Positions 37,501-44,000 of a stretch of DNA of 64,000 nt are shown piece by piece. Within the stretch, counting starts at the first letter, position 1; every line of letters begins with the position of its first letter. The position numbers were made by a program, and so were the translations under genes. Below the pieces are notes generated by a model. The model saw only the letters and a program-made list of their open reading frames with translations. It was not told the origin of the DNA and searched no databases. Source of the stretch: Apoda limacodes (Eukaryota; Arthropoda; Insecta; Lepidoptera; Limacodidae); assembly GCA_946406115.1 (NCBI GenBank), contig OX291544.1, forward strand, positions 18,555,521-18,619,520, given 5' to 3'.

Positions 37501-38061
37501 GCAAGCAGTGAATTTACTTGCCCCTTGATACTTGCACATAATGTCACCTGTAAATTACTTAACCTTACAGAAAGAAAAATGTTAACTTACCAAGTCATCA
37601 ATTCATCTGTTGTAAATCCAAGTTGACTTCTTTCTCCCTTACACAAAAGGGTAACTAAGGCATTCAAATAGGATAATCTGAAACTATCAAAACTGTTCCT
37701 TTGGGTACCTCTTAGTCCGAGTACAAATTGCCTGTTATCTGAAGAAGCCTTGCTGGTGGGTGAAATGTCATTTTGAAACGTTCTCTTTAAATAAAGACCT
37801 TGTATTATTTCTATTATATTTTCTTCGGGAGTTTTATTCTTGATATCTAATTTAAATACATCGCCAGTATGTTTACCTGAAAAATAATGTAATAATTCAA
37901 GTTTTCTATGAACCAGACATACAACGTGACTAAACTGAAATACAGTTTTACATTTTTGACAGTCTGGACTTTTTCCGTGAAGTTTAAGCTTATTTCAAGG
38001 CTTTAATGATAAAATAAACTGTACCTTTTCTACGACTTAACCAATTATCGAATGTAGCCAT
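13349..38061 (-). CDS. rictor: Rictor, scaffold subunit of TOR complex 2 (24 coding exons)
   Basis: Rictor is the defining scaffold of TORC2, the kinase complex that phosphorylates AKT-type kinases and controls growth and the cytoskeleton. I read 24 exons from ATG at 38061 to TAA at 13349, all with GT-AG introns and matching phases, giving about 1795 residues (human RICTOR is about 1700). Family blocks appear in order: the N-terminal armadillo-like region (exons 2-9, with IRAAALRVLRYLI, SWPGLLHFCHPNS, TWRLNEGFVAAEG, SVRATVLLGQLLH), a middle block (VISSLDYTLDSCSRDIL, SRLYAT), the Rictor_V block (LKASLWALGHTAVSLQG, SVRATAFYVLGLIGST), a disordered Ser-rich region, GYATWKALNR, YIGICLPRDL, and the C-terminal Cys-rich helix block. 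No interruption was seen, so it is probably functional. The exon 22/23 junction has two equally good solutions. Introns are full of transposons. Confidence 0.95.
13930..14035 (+). repeat. retroelement 3' tail module
   Basis: CACTAAATTTCATGAAAATC then GTTGGAGCCGTTTCCGAGAT and ATATATATATACAAGAAGTA. This ordered set is a common dispersed tail in lepidopteran genomes. No coding. Intron 23 of rictor. Confidence 0.4.
14754..14907 (-). CDS. rictor: rictor exon 23 (residues 1670-1721)
   Basis: Acceptor GATTTATAG (start 14907, shown) or GATTATCAG (start 14884), donor GTCAGT, ends in phase 0. Encodes EPRSWCESPTAETAAPQTEA and LRHVHFMSNPIHLRQ. The last segment corresponds to the family's EVLRLVINLSSSVSTKC. 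Confidence 0.88.
15183..15337. mobile_element. MITE with about 30-bp terminal inverted repeats
   Basis: The left end TATCACAGTCTAAGCATTCA and the right end TATCAATACTTAGACTGTGA are inverted copies with a few mismatches, extending inward to TCATCG/CGATG. The 155-bp element has a markedly GC-rich core compared with its flanks. An 87-codon frame across it is fortuitous. It lies in rictor intron 22. Confidence 0.7.
15630..15865 (+). repeat. two diverged tandem units (about 110 bp)
   Basis: Unit 1 (about 15644-15741) and unit 2 (about 15753-15861) each contain a GG..ATAGGAACT or ATAGGGACTTAGTAACG block, a GTTTGGG block and CTCTGGTCTTAGA. A single relative lies at 5510-5650. They lie in rictor intron 22. 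Confidence 0.6.
16493..16853 (-). CDS. rictor: rictor exon 22 (residues 1550-1670)
   Basis: Acceptor AATTTACAG. Encodes SDSRGVPRLEDIKLSIASSK, an Ala/Ser-rich degenerate repeat (units like GRAASSADSHA, GRATSTADSHA), then GDCLACVRTRPPSSHELREA. The CLACV piece fits the family's CLYCVCIE landmark. The donor is either GTATCA (end 16493, shown) or GTTAGT (end 16497); both are phase-compatible with different exon 23 acceptors. Confidence 0.85.
16970..17048 (-). repeat. tRNA-like sequence, SINE head or tRNA pseudogene
   Basis: The minus strand has a good B box GGTTCGATCCC (16994-16984) and, upstream, GGTAGTACTAGTAATGCC where a D-arm and A box would lie. The arms do not fold into a clean cloverleaf by eye, so it is more likely a SINE head than a working tRNA. 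It lies in rictor intron 21, 120 bp from exon 22. Confidence 0.5.
17285..17492 (+). pseudogene. BEL/Pao-like integrase fragment
   Basis: The frame encodes MGNLPESRVNISSPFVNCGT and DFAGPFHISSRKGRGARTTK then CYLYI. A CGTDFAGPF core followed by KGRG and a K.Y.YI pattern is characteristic of the first catalytic Asp region of BEL/Pao integrases. Only about 60 residues remain, cut off by the foldback element. It lies in rictor intron 21. Confidence 0.65.
17493..17720. mobile_element. foldback MITE with 62-bp inverted arms
   Basis: The left arm 17493-17554 starts AAATTACCGGTACAGCGCCA. The right arm 17659-17720 ends TGGCGCTGTACCGGTAATTT. The arms are reverse complements with about one mismatch, around a 104-bp centre. 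No coding. It lies directly after the BEL/Pao integrase remnant and truncates it. Confidence 0.85.
18037..18191 (-). CDS. rictor: rictor exon 21 (residues 1498-1550)
   Basis: Acceptor GGCGTTTAG, donor GTATTT. Encodes DKDGIEREDVNEKSEPKRTR and LPSFLIDSGGVPSTDVKSRA. Charged and poorly conserved; it is supported by open frame plus phase on both sides. Confidence 0.75.
18329..18496 (-). CDS. rictor: rictor exon 20 (residues 1442-1498)
   Basis: Acceptor CATTCCCTTAG and donor GTACAT. Encodes LLEYDWRPLPLGDGAEVREP, a Pro-rich run, and AAYIGICLPRDLSQLFPR, matching the family's DDYIGLALPVDINDIFQ landmark. An alternative upstream acceptor would open in-frame stops, so this one was preferred. Confidence 0.88.
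18767..18913 (-). CDS. rictor: rictor exon 19 (residues 1393-1442)
   Basis: Acceptor GTTTAACAG, donor GTATCT chosen because it alone gives the phase needed by exon 20. Encodes RPHLSESAASGSSDIDDITW and SRRSKPFSSLRDRAKSTRER. Matches the family's HPSLSHSEAL start. Confidence 0.85.
19118..19199 (-). CDS. rictor: rictor exon 18 (residues 1366-1393)
   Basis: Acceptor GGTTTCACAG, donor GTAAGT. Encodes PEVASSPPSHIDMSGYATWK and ALNRHRR. The GYATWKALN piece matches the family's FGYATLKRLQQQR landmark, which fixes the register in a weakly conserved region. Confidence 0.93.
20430..21000 (+). repeat. dispersed repeat blocks in rictor intron 17
   Basis: ATAGAGAACTGGACAGCGCA and CCACAGGTTTGCTTTGTCTC, AGTATGGCCAATTTAGTGA match 40200-40430 in the same order, and inverted pieces lie near 61490-61600. 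Between them, 20655-20760 carries GTGAAAATTTCAACCGTCTA and ATGAGATACAGCCTGGTGG, another common lepidopteran repeat module. Intron DNA only. Confidence 0.5.
21042..21160 (-). CDS. rictor: rictor exon 17 (residues 1326-1366)
   Basis: Acceptor CGTTTTCAG, donor GTGAGT. Encodes DRVLTLSPIPSSSSLYGMKS and RPRLSETQRRTSSS, a Ser/Arg-rich disordered segment. The assignment rests on phase and position more than similarity. Confidence 0.85.
21480..21717 (+). mobile_element. Helitron-like non-autonomous element, copy A
   Basis: ACTAAAATTATAAATGCGAA at the start, CTCTGTATGTCTGTTACCTC, AACCGCTGTACCGATTAAG, and the end AACCGCGGTCAAAAGCTAG/T. It closely resembles the 28168 copy over GAGTTGCCGT and ATCCTACACCGATAACCGA. 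It ends about 20 bp from rictor exon 16. Confidence 0.5.
21737..22295 (-). CDS. rictor: rictor exon 16 (residues 1140-1326)
   Basis: Acceptor TTTATGCAG, donor GTAAGT. It begins GWLCVRHTRHDQFPI and continues as a Ser/Thr/Asp-rich, low-order stretch, ending with SESSTSGVSSCDSFLGKYAI. The NTSESSTSGVSS part resembles the family's TTTSGISSMSS phospho-rich region. Confidence 0.92.
22699..22963 (-). CDS. rictor: rictor exon 15 (residues 1052-1140), Rictor_V block
   Basis: Acceptor TTTTTTTTAG, donor GTGAGT. Encodes EITELKASLWALGHTAVSLQ, VVRLARYCPVYSVRATAFYV and LGLIGSTYDGANLLSELG. This is the signature Rictor block (family LKASLWALG...SIRGTCVYVLGLIAKTKQGC). Confidence 0.98.
23256..23472 (-). CDS. 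rictor: rictor exon 14 (residues 979-1051)
   Basis: Acceptor TGTGTTGTAG, donor GTACCT, ends in phase 0. Encodes YVRLVESGVHEALTLCESGR, then a basic segment, RLPLHLHSALVAGPLR and LGRSLLVPVLPAYYK, matching the family's KYVDLIEEQLNEALTTY and VYLPIHLYGQLVHH. Confidence 0.93.
24000..24160. repeat. dispersed repeat with a relative at 62690-62845
   Basis: AATGCATTGAATGCGGTTCG and TTGTCAACAAAACGCCCCTT resemble TTCAATGCGTTTAATGCC and TTGGTCAACAAAACGCCACT near 62700-62845. Class unknown. It lies in rictor intron 13. Confidence 0.4.
25038..25261 (-). CDS. rictor: rictor exon 13 (residues 905-979)
   Basis: Acceptor TTTTGCAG, donor GTAAGC. Encodes ALLDKLTLLKDILGQNCRID, GDRAYLLWLSLEVN and FLKKHLDFWNKFYNYR, the last matching the family's VAKQLEKWHREYNSKYV segment. 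Confidence 0.93.
25424..25690 (+). mobile_element. Helitron-like non-autonomous element, copy B
   Basis: ACTAATAATATAAATGTGAA at the start, a CAATCACGCTTCAAGCACTG block, and an end GGCGGGTGGAGCCGCTGAA followed by CTAG/T at 25687. More diverged than the copies at 21480 and 28168, with extra internal sequence. It lies in rictor intron 12. The 100-codon frame across it is fortuitous. Confidence 0.45.
25847..26234 (-). CDS. rictor: rictor exon 12 (residues 775-904)
   Basis: Acceptor CATTTTCAG, donor GTGAGT, ends in phase 0. Encodes VKLVISSLDYTLDSCSRDIL and ASRLYATQFFNVLLRASQ, then a charged insert, then MLVGQVKDESKVVVKCALSI and LEEAY. This is the family's most conserved middle block (KLTVSSLDYSRDGLARVILS, CRLYATKHLRVLLRA). 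Confidence 0.97.
26292..26584. repeat. three tandem units of about 100 bp in rictor intron 11
   Basis: Each unit carries ACATCGGATATTTGACAAAT or a variant, then GTCGCAGTCAAATAGTAGAA and ACAGTTTTACAAAACGGC. Unit starts are near 26292, 26403 and 26505. The units differ by small indels. Non-coding. Confidence 0.8.
26880..26950. repeat. LINE 3' tail fragment
   Basis: AAGGCGGACTATAAGCATGT then TTGCCACCATAGTGGTAAAA, a diverged copy of the tail that ends the LINE at 33975-34490. Confidence 0.5.
27045..27253 (-). CDS. rictor: rictor exon 11 (residues 706-775)
   Basis: Acceptor TTTCGACAG, donor GTGAGT. Encodes SDSQRLLEDLFTDVSRQIEA and MCQMYFLFIGQLCHSHNGLK, matching the family's LEDLVKDIVQWL and HYFLFIGTLSCHPHGVKML. 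A 74-codon open frame over the same bases is out of register and not used. Confidence 0.95.
28168..28380 (+). mobile_element. Helitron-like non-autonomous element, copy C
   Basis: Starts near AATATTAAAAATGCGAAAGT and contains CTCTGCCTGTCTGTTTCC, GCCGAACCGATTTCAATG and a 3' end reading GAACCACGGACGAAAGCTAG followed by T. The AT-rich start, inner CTGTCTGT block and CTAG/T end match a common lepidopteran family usually treated as Helitron-like. Related copies lie at 21480 and 25424. Confidence 0.5.
28550..28738 (-). CDS. rictor: rictor exon 10 (residues 643-705)
   Basis: Acceptor TATTCTAG, donor GTGAGT, phase 0 on both sides. Encodes AARVINYLKPSSNKYSHTDL and AGCQIIRHLL, equivalent to the family's RRLLYFYKPSSKLYANLDLD and VGCQFTEFLL. 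Confidence 0.95.
29882..30511 (-). CDS. rictor: rictor exon 9 (residues 433-642)
   Basis: This is the largest exon (630 bp), phase 0 on both sides, acceptor CTTTTCAG, donor GTAAGT. It encodes AGLLDGLAEVIVTSDTFISV and RATVLLGQLLHLIHLFLP, then an insect-specific Ser/Arg-rich stretch, and ends GNTWNWEVIRTILK, matching the family's LEWNWNLIGTILK. Confidence 0.97.
30734..30859 (-). CDS. rictor: rictor exon 8 (residues 391-432)
   Basis: Acceptor TTATTCAG, donor GTAATA, phase 0 on both sides. Encodes DTWRLNEGFVAAEGNAILPH, nearly identical in pattern to the family's SWRLSDGFVAAEAKTILPH block. Confidence 0.97.
31490..31655 (+). repeat. LINE-like 3' tail with (TTGA)n end
   Basis: TTTGCGATAAGGCCGTCTAT and GTGTACAGTAAAGAATATTT followed by TGATTGATTGATTGA. 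A GATAAGGCCG block near a tetranucleotide run is the usual 3' end of a lepidopteran LINE. It lies in rictor intron 7. Confidence 0.5.
31670..31774 (-). CDS. rictor: rictor exon 7 (residues 356-390)
   Basis: Acceptor GGTTTACAG, donor GTAAGT, phase 0 on both sides. Encodes KAILDLLYELVGLPQPEW and VALGAVDPSDFQ, the family's LLEVLYDIFRLPLP and DPGRFQ equivalents. It is too short to be found as an open frame. Confidence 0.95.
32333..32486 (-). CDS. rictor: rictor exon 6 (residues 304-355)
   Basis: Acceptor TTTTCACTAG, donor GTGAGT. Encodes DEREMRFTCSRLALLCVLRS then WPGLLHFCHPNSVGGLNALV, matching the family's RSWAGIINLCKPGNSGIQSL block. Ends in phase 0. Confidence 0.95.
32597..32819 (-). CDS. rictor: rictor exon 5 (residues 230-304)
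   Basis: Acceptor GGATTGCAG, donor GTATGT. Encodes VLNADLFISCGGVNAVTRQL and LCGVLLHTLNEPSSRQAARI. This aligns with the family's GGLNTIL and ITTILHLLNHPKTRQ segments. Confidence 0.95.
33499..33731 (-). CDS. rictor: rictor exon 4 (residues 152-230)
   Basis: Acceptor ATTGCACAG, donor GTGAGT. Encodes RSMDLMLRNEEERAQALRVV and further armadillo-like helices ending ATLAEI, equivalent to the family's CIAIICEL-type segment. It is GC-rich compared with its introns. Confidence 0.95.
33975..34490 (+). mobile_element. CR1/Jockey-like LINE 3' end in rictor intron 3
   Basis: The plus strand encodes, across frameshifts, LWAGAPGYQLGPFDSVQRR and AVRIVDDP, then PHTVRFQRNFRPRTLGLWN and [20 protein letters not shown] before a stop. 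These are C-terminal blocks of a lepidopteran LINE polymerase. The 3' tail CGACCGTGGGCATGTTTGCC and CACCTTAGTGGTA follows, and similar tails occur near 26930 and inverted near 23050. It is the same family as 44885-46260. Dead copy. Confidence 0.75.
34662..34793 (-). CDS. rictor: rictor exon 3 (residues 108-152)
   Basis: Acceptor TTTACAG, donor GTGAGT, phase 2 on both sides. Encodes IRVSLVDESMVIRAAALRVL and RYLIKSES, the most recognisable N-terminal Rictor helix pair. Confidence 0.95.
35180..36010. repeat. dispersed repeat, family R1, copy 2 (interrupted)
   Basis: Collinear with 3280-3680. It is split by a LINE 3' end at 35255-35637. It lies in rictor intron 2. Confidence 0.65.
35255..35637 (+). 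mobile_element. truncated RTE-like LINE 3' end with target duplication
   Basis: The plus strand encodes, with frameshifts, VTYGNETWPLTMGLKSKLK, AQQAMERARGFSARL, and WEAYVQQ near the stop, the usual C-terminus of lepidopteran RTE-like LINEs, then a GATGATGATGA-type tail. A 10-bp direct repeat GTTTGAGGTT flanks it (35245-35254 and 35638-35647), the target duplication expected of 5'-truncated LINE insertion. It sits inside an older dispersed repeat. Confidence 0.75.
36204..36705. mobile_element. piggyBac-like MITE in rictor intron 2
   Basis: A 502-bp segment is bounded by TTAA on both sides (36200-36203 and 36706-36709), the target duplication of piggyBac elements. Its ends read CCCCTTAAGCATCCTAGGGACC on the left and, in reverse complement, CCCATCAAGTGTCCCCATAC on the right, so both start with CCC but the inverted repeats are short and imperfect. 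No transposase is recognisable inside. A chance pairing of TTAA sites is possible in AT-rich DNA. Confidence 0.4.
37591..37876 (-). CDS. rictor: rictor exon 2 (residues 13-108)
   Basis: Acceptor TTTTTCAG, donor GTAAGT, phase 1 in and phase 2 out. It contains RLSYLNALVTLLC and ELMTC, matching the family's N-terminal helical start. It ends just before the conserved helix continued in exon 3. Confidence 0.85.
38025..38061 (-). CDS. rictor: rictor exon 1 (residues 1-12)
   Basis: It starts at an ATG in good context (ATAATGGC) and encodes MATFDNWLSRRK, ending one base into a codon before donor GTACAG. The start is supported by the in-phase junction to exon 2. It is very short and was found by splicing logic, so an upstream alternative cannot be excluded. 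Confidence 0.75.
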
Positions 38062-39426
38062 TATAACATTTTGTATGGCACAATTGATGTAAGCCAAGAA
38101 CTAGATGAATTATAAGAATTAGGCGCATGGATACTTTATATTTATTTAACATACGCACCAAATAAACTAAAAAATAAATTGAGAAATGTTATTGACAAAT
38201 TGAAATGACAAATGACAAGACGTACGAATGAGCATTTTTGATTGAGGTTATGTTAGTGCTGTAGTGGCAAATATGACTAATACAATCGATTTTGTCGATT
38301 GTTATAATTAATCGCTGATTCGCTCAATCTACGAAATAACGTTTGAAAACTTTACTCGAGTCGACCCGAAGAAACAAAGCAAGGCTACACACGTGATTTT
38401 CATAAAATGCAAAAAAGACAAAATAAGCTCCAAGCGTCATATTATTGCACGTGGTCATCTAATAGGCTCACTACTGATAGAGGTCTCAAGTTACGGGTTT
38501 CGGAGACTGTTCTCTATGACCCAGGGTATCTCCCCTCTTGTGAGTTATTTAAGATATTGTTTGAAACAGCTCCTTAGTGCATTATTTCTTAAACTAATAA
38601 TTTCTTGTAGACTGAATTTCGAAATACAGCAGCTCTCTATGTACAGGTCTGTTGTTTAGTGGTCATGGCTCGGAGGGGAGTGATACACCCCCTTAATATT
38701 TTTGCAGACTATTGTCTGCTCTGTCAAATAGTTTTACGCCCAGTTGATTGACGAACGTCGCAACTGTTGGCGCCTCACTATGAAATGTGAAATTTATGAA
38801 GTAGTGACCAGATTTATTATAGATAGTGCAACATCTCATGGAGCCGTTCCAAAAAGCAAGTAATAATACATCTCAGTGTGTGTGCACTTCTTGGCTCCTA
38901 TGATCACTGTCTCATTCGGACTTAAGTGTCATGTACATAAACCGTTTTAATTGGGCCACTTAATTGGCCTCTTGGCTCTGTGAGTCGGCAGATTGGTATA
39001 GATTGCGTGATTTTTTTTATTGTACCCGTGGAGGCAGCTCTGCTCAGTTCAGAAGATCCTGAAGTTTTCGCAGCCGCATTTATACCTAACCCGCAATTAG
39101 CTGCCGGTATGACAAAATTACTATAGTTTAATCGGTCTTGCATGAAGCTAAAATTATCAAGCAAACTACGTATTAGGCTAGGACCACGGACTGAAATAAT
39201 AAAGGCCAAACAACTGTTTTCTGAGTTAAAATACATATTAAATTATTGAGGTTCAGTAAGAAAGCAGCTGCCAGAGCTAGATTAAAATTCTTAGGCAAAA
39301 TATGTGGGTAACTTGCAAGCTATCCCTCTAGGAATCGTGTTTTTTGGTCACTTGCTTAAGCTGCAGGACATAAAATCTACTATATCGCCACCACGTACGA
39401 AAGCTAGTTTAGAATTCAGTAATAAC

Positions 39427-39573
39427 CAGCCCCGGATCTAGCACTTGCCCTGGGCGGCGAAGACTTAAGGCGGACAGCAAACCACCAGTTAGTTCAGTAC
39501 GCTATAAAATTTGCCTGTATGGCGGCTAAGCGGCACTTTGCCCCGCCTTTTTAACAATGTAGATCTGGGGCTG
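39427..39573. mobile_element. hAT-like MITE
   Basis: The left end CAGCCCCGGATCTAG and the right end TAGATCTGGGGCTG are inverted repeats starting with the CAG typical of hAT elements. The 8-bp flanks GTAATAAC and GTCACCAC agree at 5 of 8 positions, which could be a decayed target duplication. 147 bp, non-coding. Confidence 0.5.
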
Positions 39574-40199
39574 GTCACCACCTAAGTCATCGTCTACACT
39601 ACAATGTAGTCACATGATGGACAGTCACAATATCGGCAATATCCAATGACCATGTGAGAAAGTTTTTTATCTCATAATCAGCACTGGCAATTGGCAGTTA
39701 TATCTCAAAACCGGATAATTTAGGGGGATTATATGAAGGTAGGTAATTTTTACAGGTATTTGTATTGGTGGAGGGTAAAGGGCAGGTATTTGATTTGACA
39801 ATACTAACACTGTTGTTTGCCCATGGTAAAATAACTACTTGCCAATATTATTGTGATATCTCTGCAATCTATACTTTCTCAATAAATAAGTATTTGACAA
39901 AAATGAATCATTAATACCTCCTAAAAACTTTGCTTATTGAAGACATTGCGCATTGGTAGCTAAAAGGTACGCATTATTATATCAGGAGGTACTAATCGTA
40001 TAATTTCAGCACAGTATTCAAATATTACGAACGCAAAATTATGATGTGCATCTGATCCTTTCAGCCAAGTTATAGCGGAACTTAGTTATTTAATTATAAC
40101 ATTACTAAATATCTTTTTATAACATTACTTCAAACATACCCGATGTTCGGGTTCTTTATCTACTGATGGTTGGCGGTATTTTGAGGTTAAGTGGTTAGT

Positions 40200-40430
40200 G
40201 GTCAGGTAAACTAATAGACATTGAGAACTGGTCAGCGAATTTCCTTATCAGCTGTAAAAAAATATTTGTAAAAGTGTAACAGAGACAAAGCAACTATGTG
40301 GCGTCTTGTCTATGAGAAAATATACCACAGGTTAACTTTGTCTTTTTTAAAAAGTGTGGTCAATTTCGTGAGCCTATTGAGCAGTTCATAGGACAGATTA
40401 CAAAACCCGAAGTCTATGAGTAAACAAACG
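40200..40430 (+). repeat. dispersed repeat related to 20430-21000
   Basis: GACATTGAGAACTGGTCAGC, TACCACAGGTTAACTTTGTC and AGTGTGGTCAATTTCGTGA follow the same order as in rictor intron 17. Class unknown. Confidence 0.5.
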
Positions 40431-40787
40431 ACTCTAGTGTTTCAGCACTTCTCATTATAAAATAAAATTAAAATAGTACGTAGAGAATAAAAAGCAGTAA
40501 GTACGTCAATAAACTTACTTCCTGTCATTCTTATTGTTTAGGTCAGTTAAAAATAGTAAGGTTAAAATGGTGGATTTTGCTTGATTTCTATACTTTTCGG
40601 TTTATTCAATTACTAAACATAAAAATATTATATTAATACAATAATACTATTTCAGTTTTAAAATTATAAATCAATCGAGATAATTCTTTTCACTCCTTAC
40701 TAACAGCACTATCTTCGCTCAAAACTAAGGCTCAAAATGTCGGTCGTCAAATTGCGGATAGAGATGTGCGGTGTTATATATTTCAAT

Positions 40788-40805
40788 CACTAGTGATCAC
40801 TAGTG
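40788..40805. promoter_or_regulatory. perfect 18-bp palindrome upstream of the ZAD gene
   Basis: CACTAGTGATCACTAGTG reads identically on both strands and ends 80 bp before the ATG at 40886. It contains two overlapping TAGTGATCACTA-type half sites. A palindrome suits a dimeric binding factor, but no binder can be named. Confidence 0.4.
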
Positions 40806-40885
40806 GTAGTGATGTGAAAAATTGTGGTTTGACAATTTCTACAAAAGTTATTAACGGAAAACAGTATTTGTACAACTTAACAAAA

Positions 40886-41020
40886 ATGTCAAGCAGGATT
40901 AATTTTGACATGGACATATGCCGAATATGTTTAGGCAAGAAGAAGCCATTGTGTCATCTATTTAAGTATAAGTTGTCTGGCAATTATGCAGAAATGCTCA
41001 CATCAGTTGCAGACGTAAAG
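40886..41020 (+). CDS. ZAD gene exon 1 (residues 1-45)
   Basis: ATG at 40886 in AAAAATGTC context, donor GTTTGT, phase 0. Encodes [20 protein letters not shown] and the first ZAD half. The frame is open upstream to 40766, but the ZAD domain normally sits at the N-terminus, so the inner ATG is preferred. Confidence 0.82.
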
Positions 41021-44000
41021 GTTTGTAAGGTTATTTTGTTATTACAGTTTTGTCTACCCACATACTCTTAATTAAAAAATAACCTTTCAATTAACTAGCA
41101 GTTCTCACTTTACGTAGGTAATTATATGTCTCCTCAAATCAATAAGTACTGAAAGGGGTATTTCCATAAACAAACTGAAATAAGACCAATTTACACATTG
41201 AATACAACAAGGCAATAATACAATTATTGAATTAAACATTGACTGCACATAGGTTGCATTAAATTGTTTACAGAGTACTAAAAAATAAAAACCTTAAAGC
41301 AATTATTGCTAGCAATTATTGAAAGAGCTGTTTGTTTATATTGCATCTGTTATTGCCTGTCAATCATTGCTTTCAACTTTTGAACTGTCTAAACCTGAAC
41401 TTGTATGCAACAATGGGTTGATTCCAGTTTTGCACCTATTTGGGCTGACAAAAAACAAGCAATTAATTAAAGAAGAAGAAATCAGAGTTGAAGGGTTCAG
41501 CCCAAAAGAAATTACAAAAAAATGGTTCCAGGCCATTGTATTTAAAAATGGTAAAAAAAATTATGTTTATTTTATGGAAGCCCCCCTTAAATATTTGTTT
41601 TATTTCAATGAAATTTTATTTTTCAAGTGAATACAGCAGAATCTGTTTATTATGACTCCACCTATATTGACCACCCAATTATTATGCCGTTATTACACTA
41701 GGAAGTGTGGTTTTCATATAAAATTCTTTATAAAAAAAGTCAGATATAATGACTTCCCTTACAGTGACATGCCAAATATTATAACCAATTTTAATAAATT
41801 ATTTCTGGTTATAATGACCAATATGATTCTTTACACCTTCTGTAATGTTTATTGATTCCCGATGACGCTCGGCGCATGGCACATTTTTGTTTTGAATCTC
41901 AGAGTAATTGACGCTTGAAGGTCACACACTGTTTTTCGTTTGTCATTTGTGTTTTTCATTGTACATATGTACATACTGTGAAAAAAATGTCATCTGAGTA
42001 AAACATTTACGATTGTGGAGAAAGGTGCAATAATATGCAGATTAGAAAATGGAGAATCAAACTCATCTCTTGCAAAAAAATGTTTTGTATGACGTCCACA
42101 TATTAGTGCAAAAATTGCAATGTTGTTTACACACTGTTCAGAGTATTGCAACTGTTGAATTTAGTTAATTCTTACTTTCAAATATTGTATTGAATGTACA
42201 ATAAAGTTGCCTCTTCTAAATTAGCCTTTACTTTATAGCAATTAAAAACCTGCATTGTGAGCCATTTCTGGAACAGAATATGAGAAGTAGATAATTTTTA
42301 AAAATGGTTTGAAATCCCCTCTTTACTTTTTAAATTAAGTTTATTTAAAATTTTGAATGAATATAGGGTTTCATATAGTATAATATTTTTCTGAAGTTTT
42401 AAAGTCAAAAGTATGAAACTGTGTTAGCCTAATCAGTGAATTAACTCAAAGAGAGTTTAACCAATAGAAACAGTTACTGTTCTTAATTCAAAATTTCAGA
42501 CACTGTCCCTTACTGCTCTGTAATATCACAATGAAGTATTTACTGCACTATCACATTTGATAGTTTTTCTATTGCCTTATATCCTACTGAGGGATCGTAA
42601 CCTCTACAGTACATTACTAAAATCATAACACTCTTTGATACATTTAATGCATTTTAGGTGGCTTCTAATGATGGTTTGCCTGACAAGATCTGTAATAAAT
42701 GTTGTTCAGCGCTGGAGAAGGCATTCTGCTTGAAAACTGTGGCTGAAAGGTAATTTATTTGATAATCTGGCACACTAGCGATTGTAAAGCCATTTATTCA
42801 CTAGGTGTATTCACATCCACCTATAGCTAAGGTGGTTTGTTTGATTTTTATTGATATTTATTGCTTGCAACACCTGGGGCATCACTTGCACATTGCTGAC
42901 CATTCAAAATCTAATAACTTTCTTTTTTTTGAGAACCCCATACTGTTACCCTTAGAGAAAGTATTGTACTGTTTTATACTATTTTGCTCAAATTGATAAT
43001 TTTTACTTGCTTTTATTTAACTCACAATGTTTTTTTTTTCCTTCCATCTTGTGGTGGAATCTTGCAAGCTTAATTAAATATACTTCCTGTTATCACCCTT
43101 CCATGAAATTTTGCATACTTTCTAAGCTCGGATCACAATACAATATTCCACAGTTACTTTGACCAAGAACCCCCTCCCAGAGTTGTACAAGGTATACAAC
43201 CTAGAGGTGGAGTTGAAAAATTGAAAAATCTTCAAAATCTGTATCCCCCCTGGATTCTGAGGGTCGCAGCTCACGAATTTGATGCTCATTTTGATGTTAT
43301 CACCTGTTGGCATATGCAGGAAGTGCACCTGAAGGTGGAAATTAGGCTGAGACGTGAAAAATTAAGTGAAAATTTAATTACTTATTTATATTGAACATAA
43401 TATCGTTCTAAGTTCTTATCACCCAACTTATGAAACTTGGGCAATAAGCTATGAAAATTCAAGTGAATTATCTCTAAAAAGTATAAAATAAAAAAAAGTA
43501 AAAAAATAATTTTTTAACAACTTGCTTTTCATAAAACAGTACAATCATATAAAAATTCAATCTAACGAAAAATCAAGTGATTGTATGTAAGTGCGATTGT
43601 ATGTAAAAATTATATTCATTTTGAAAAATAATATTTTAATTTTTAGTACAATTTTCGGTTAGATTGAATTTTTATATGATTCTAATGTTTTAAGAAAAGC
43701 AAGTTGTTAAAAATCATTTTTTTTTTTACTTTTTTTTATTATTTAATTATTCAACTATGTTGGTTGAATTAATTCAGAAGAATCAATCAATATAAAGAAG
43801 AAACTTAATGGTTATAATAATTTTCTTTGTCAAATTAATAAATTTGTCACATTTGATTTATATTGGATCTGTTAATTAAATCAACTAAAATTATAATCTT
43901 TGAAACAACAAAGATAAAATAAATGATCCCATCATGTCAATTAATTATTTTTATTACTTGACTTTAGTGAATCAACATTAAAATAAAATGTTACATTCAT

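Larger units (their letters stand above)
38062..40885. promoter_or_regulatory. divergent intergenic region between rictor and the ZAD gene
   Basis: The two genes are transcribed away from each other, so both promoters should lie here. No clean TATA box or core element could be assigned to either. Inside are a hAT-like MITE (39427-39573), a dispersed repeat (40200-40430) and a palindrome close to the ZAD start. Frames at 38393-38659 (plus) and 38922-39236 (minus) have no recognisable content. Confidence 0.5.

Noticed and set aside
38922..39236. 104-codon minus-strand frame in the divergent intergenic region
   Set aside because: No recognisable domain or splice partner; left as unidentified.
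41652..41855. 67-codon plus-strand frame in ZAD intron 1
   Set aside because: Falls in repeated TTATTATGAC-like sequence of a decayed DNA transposon.
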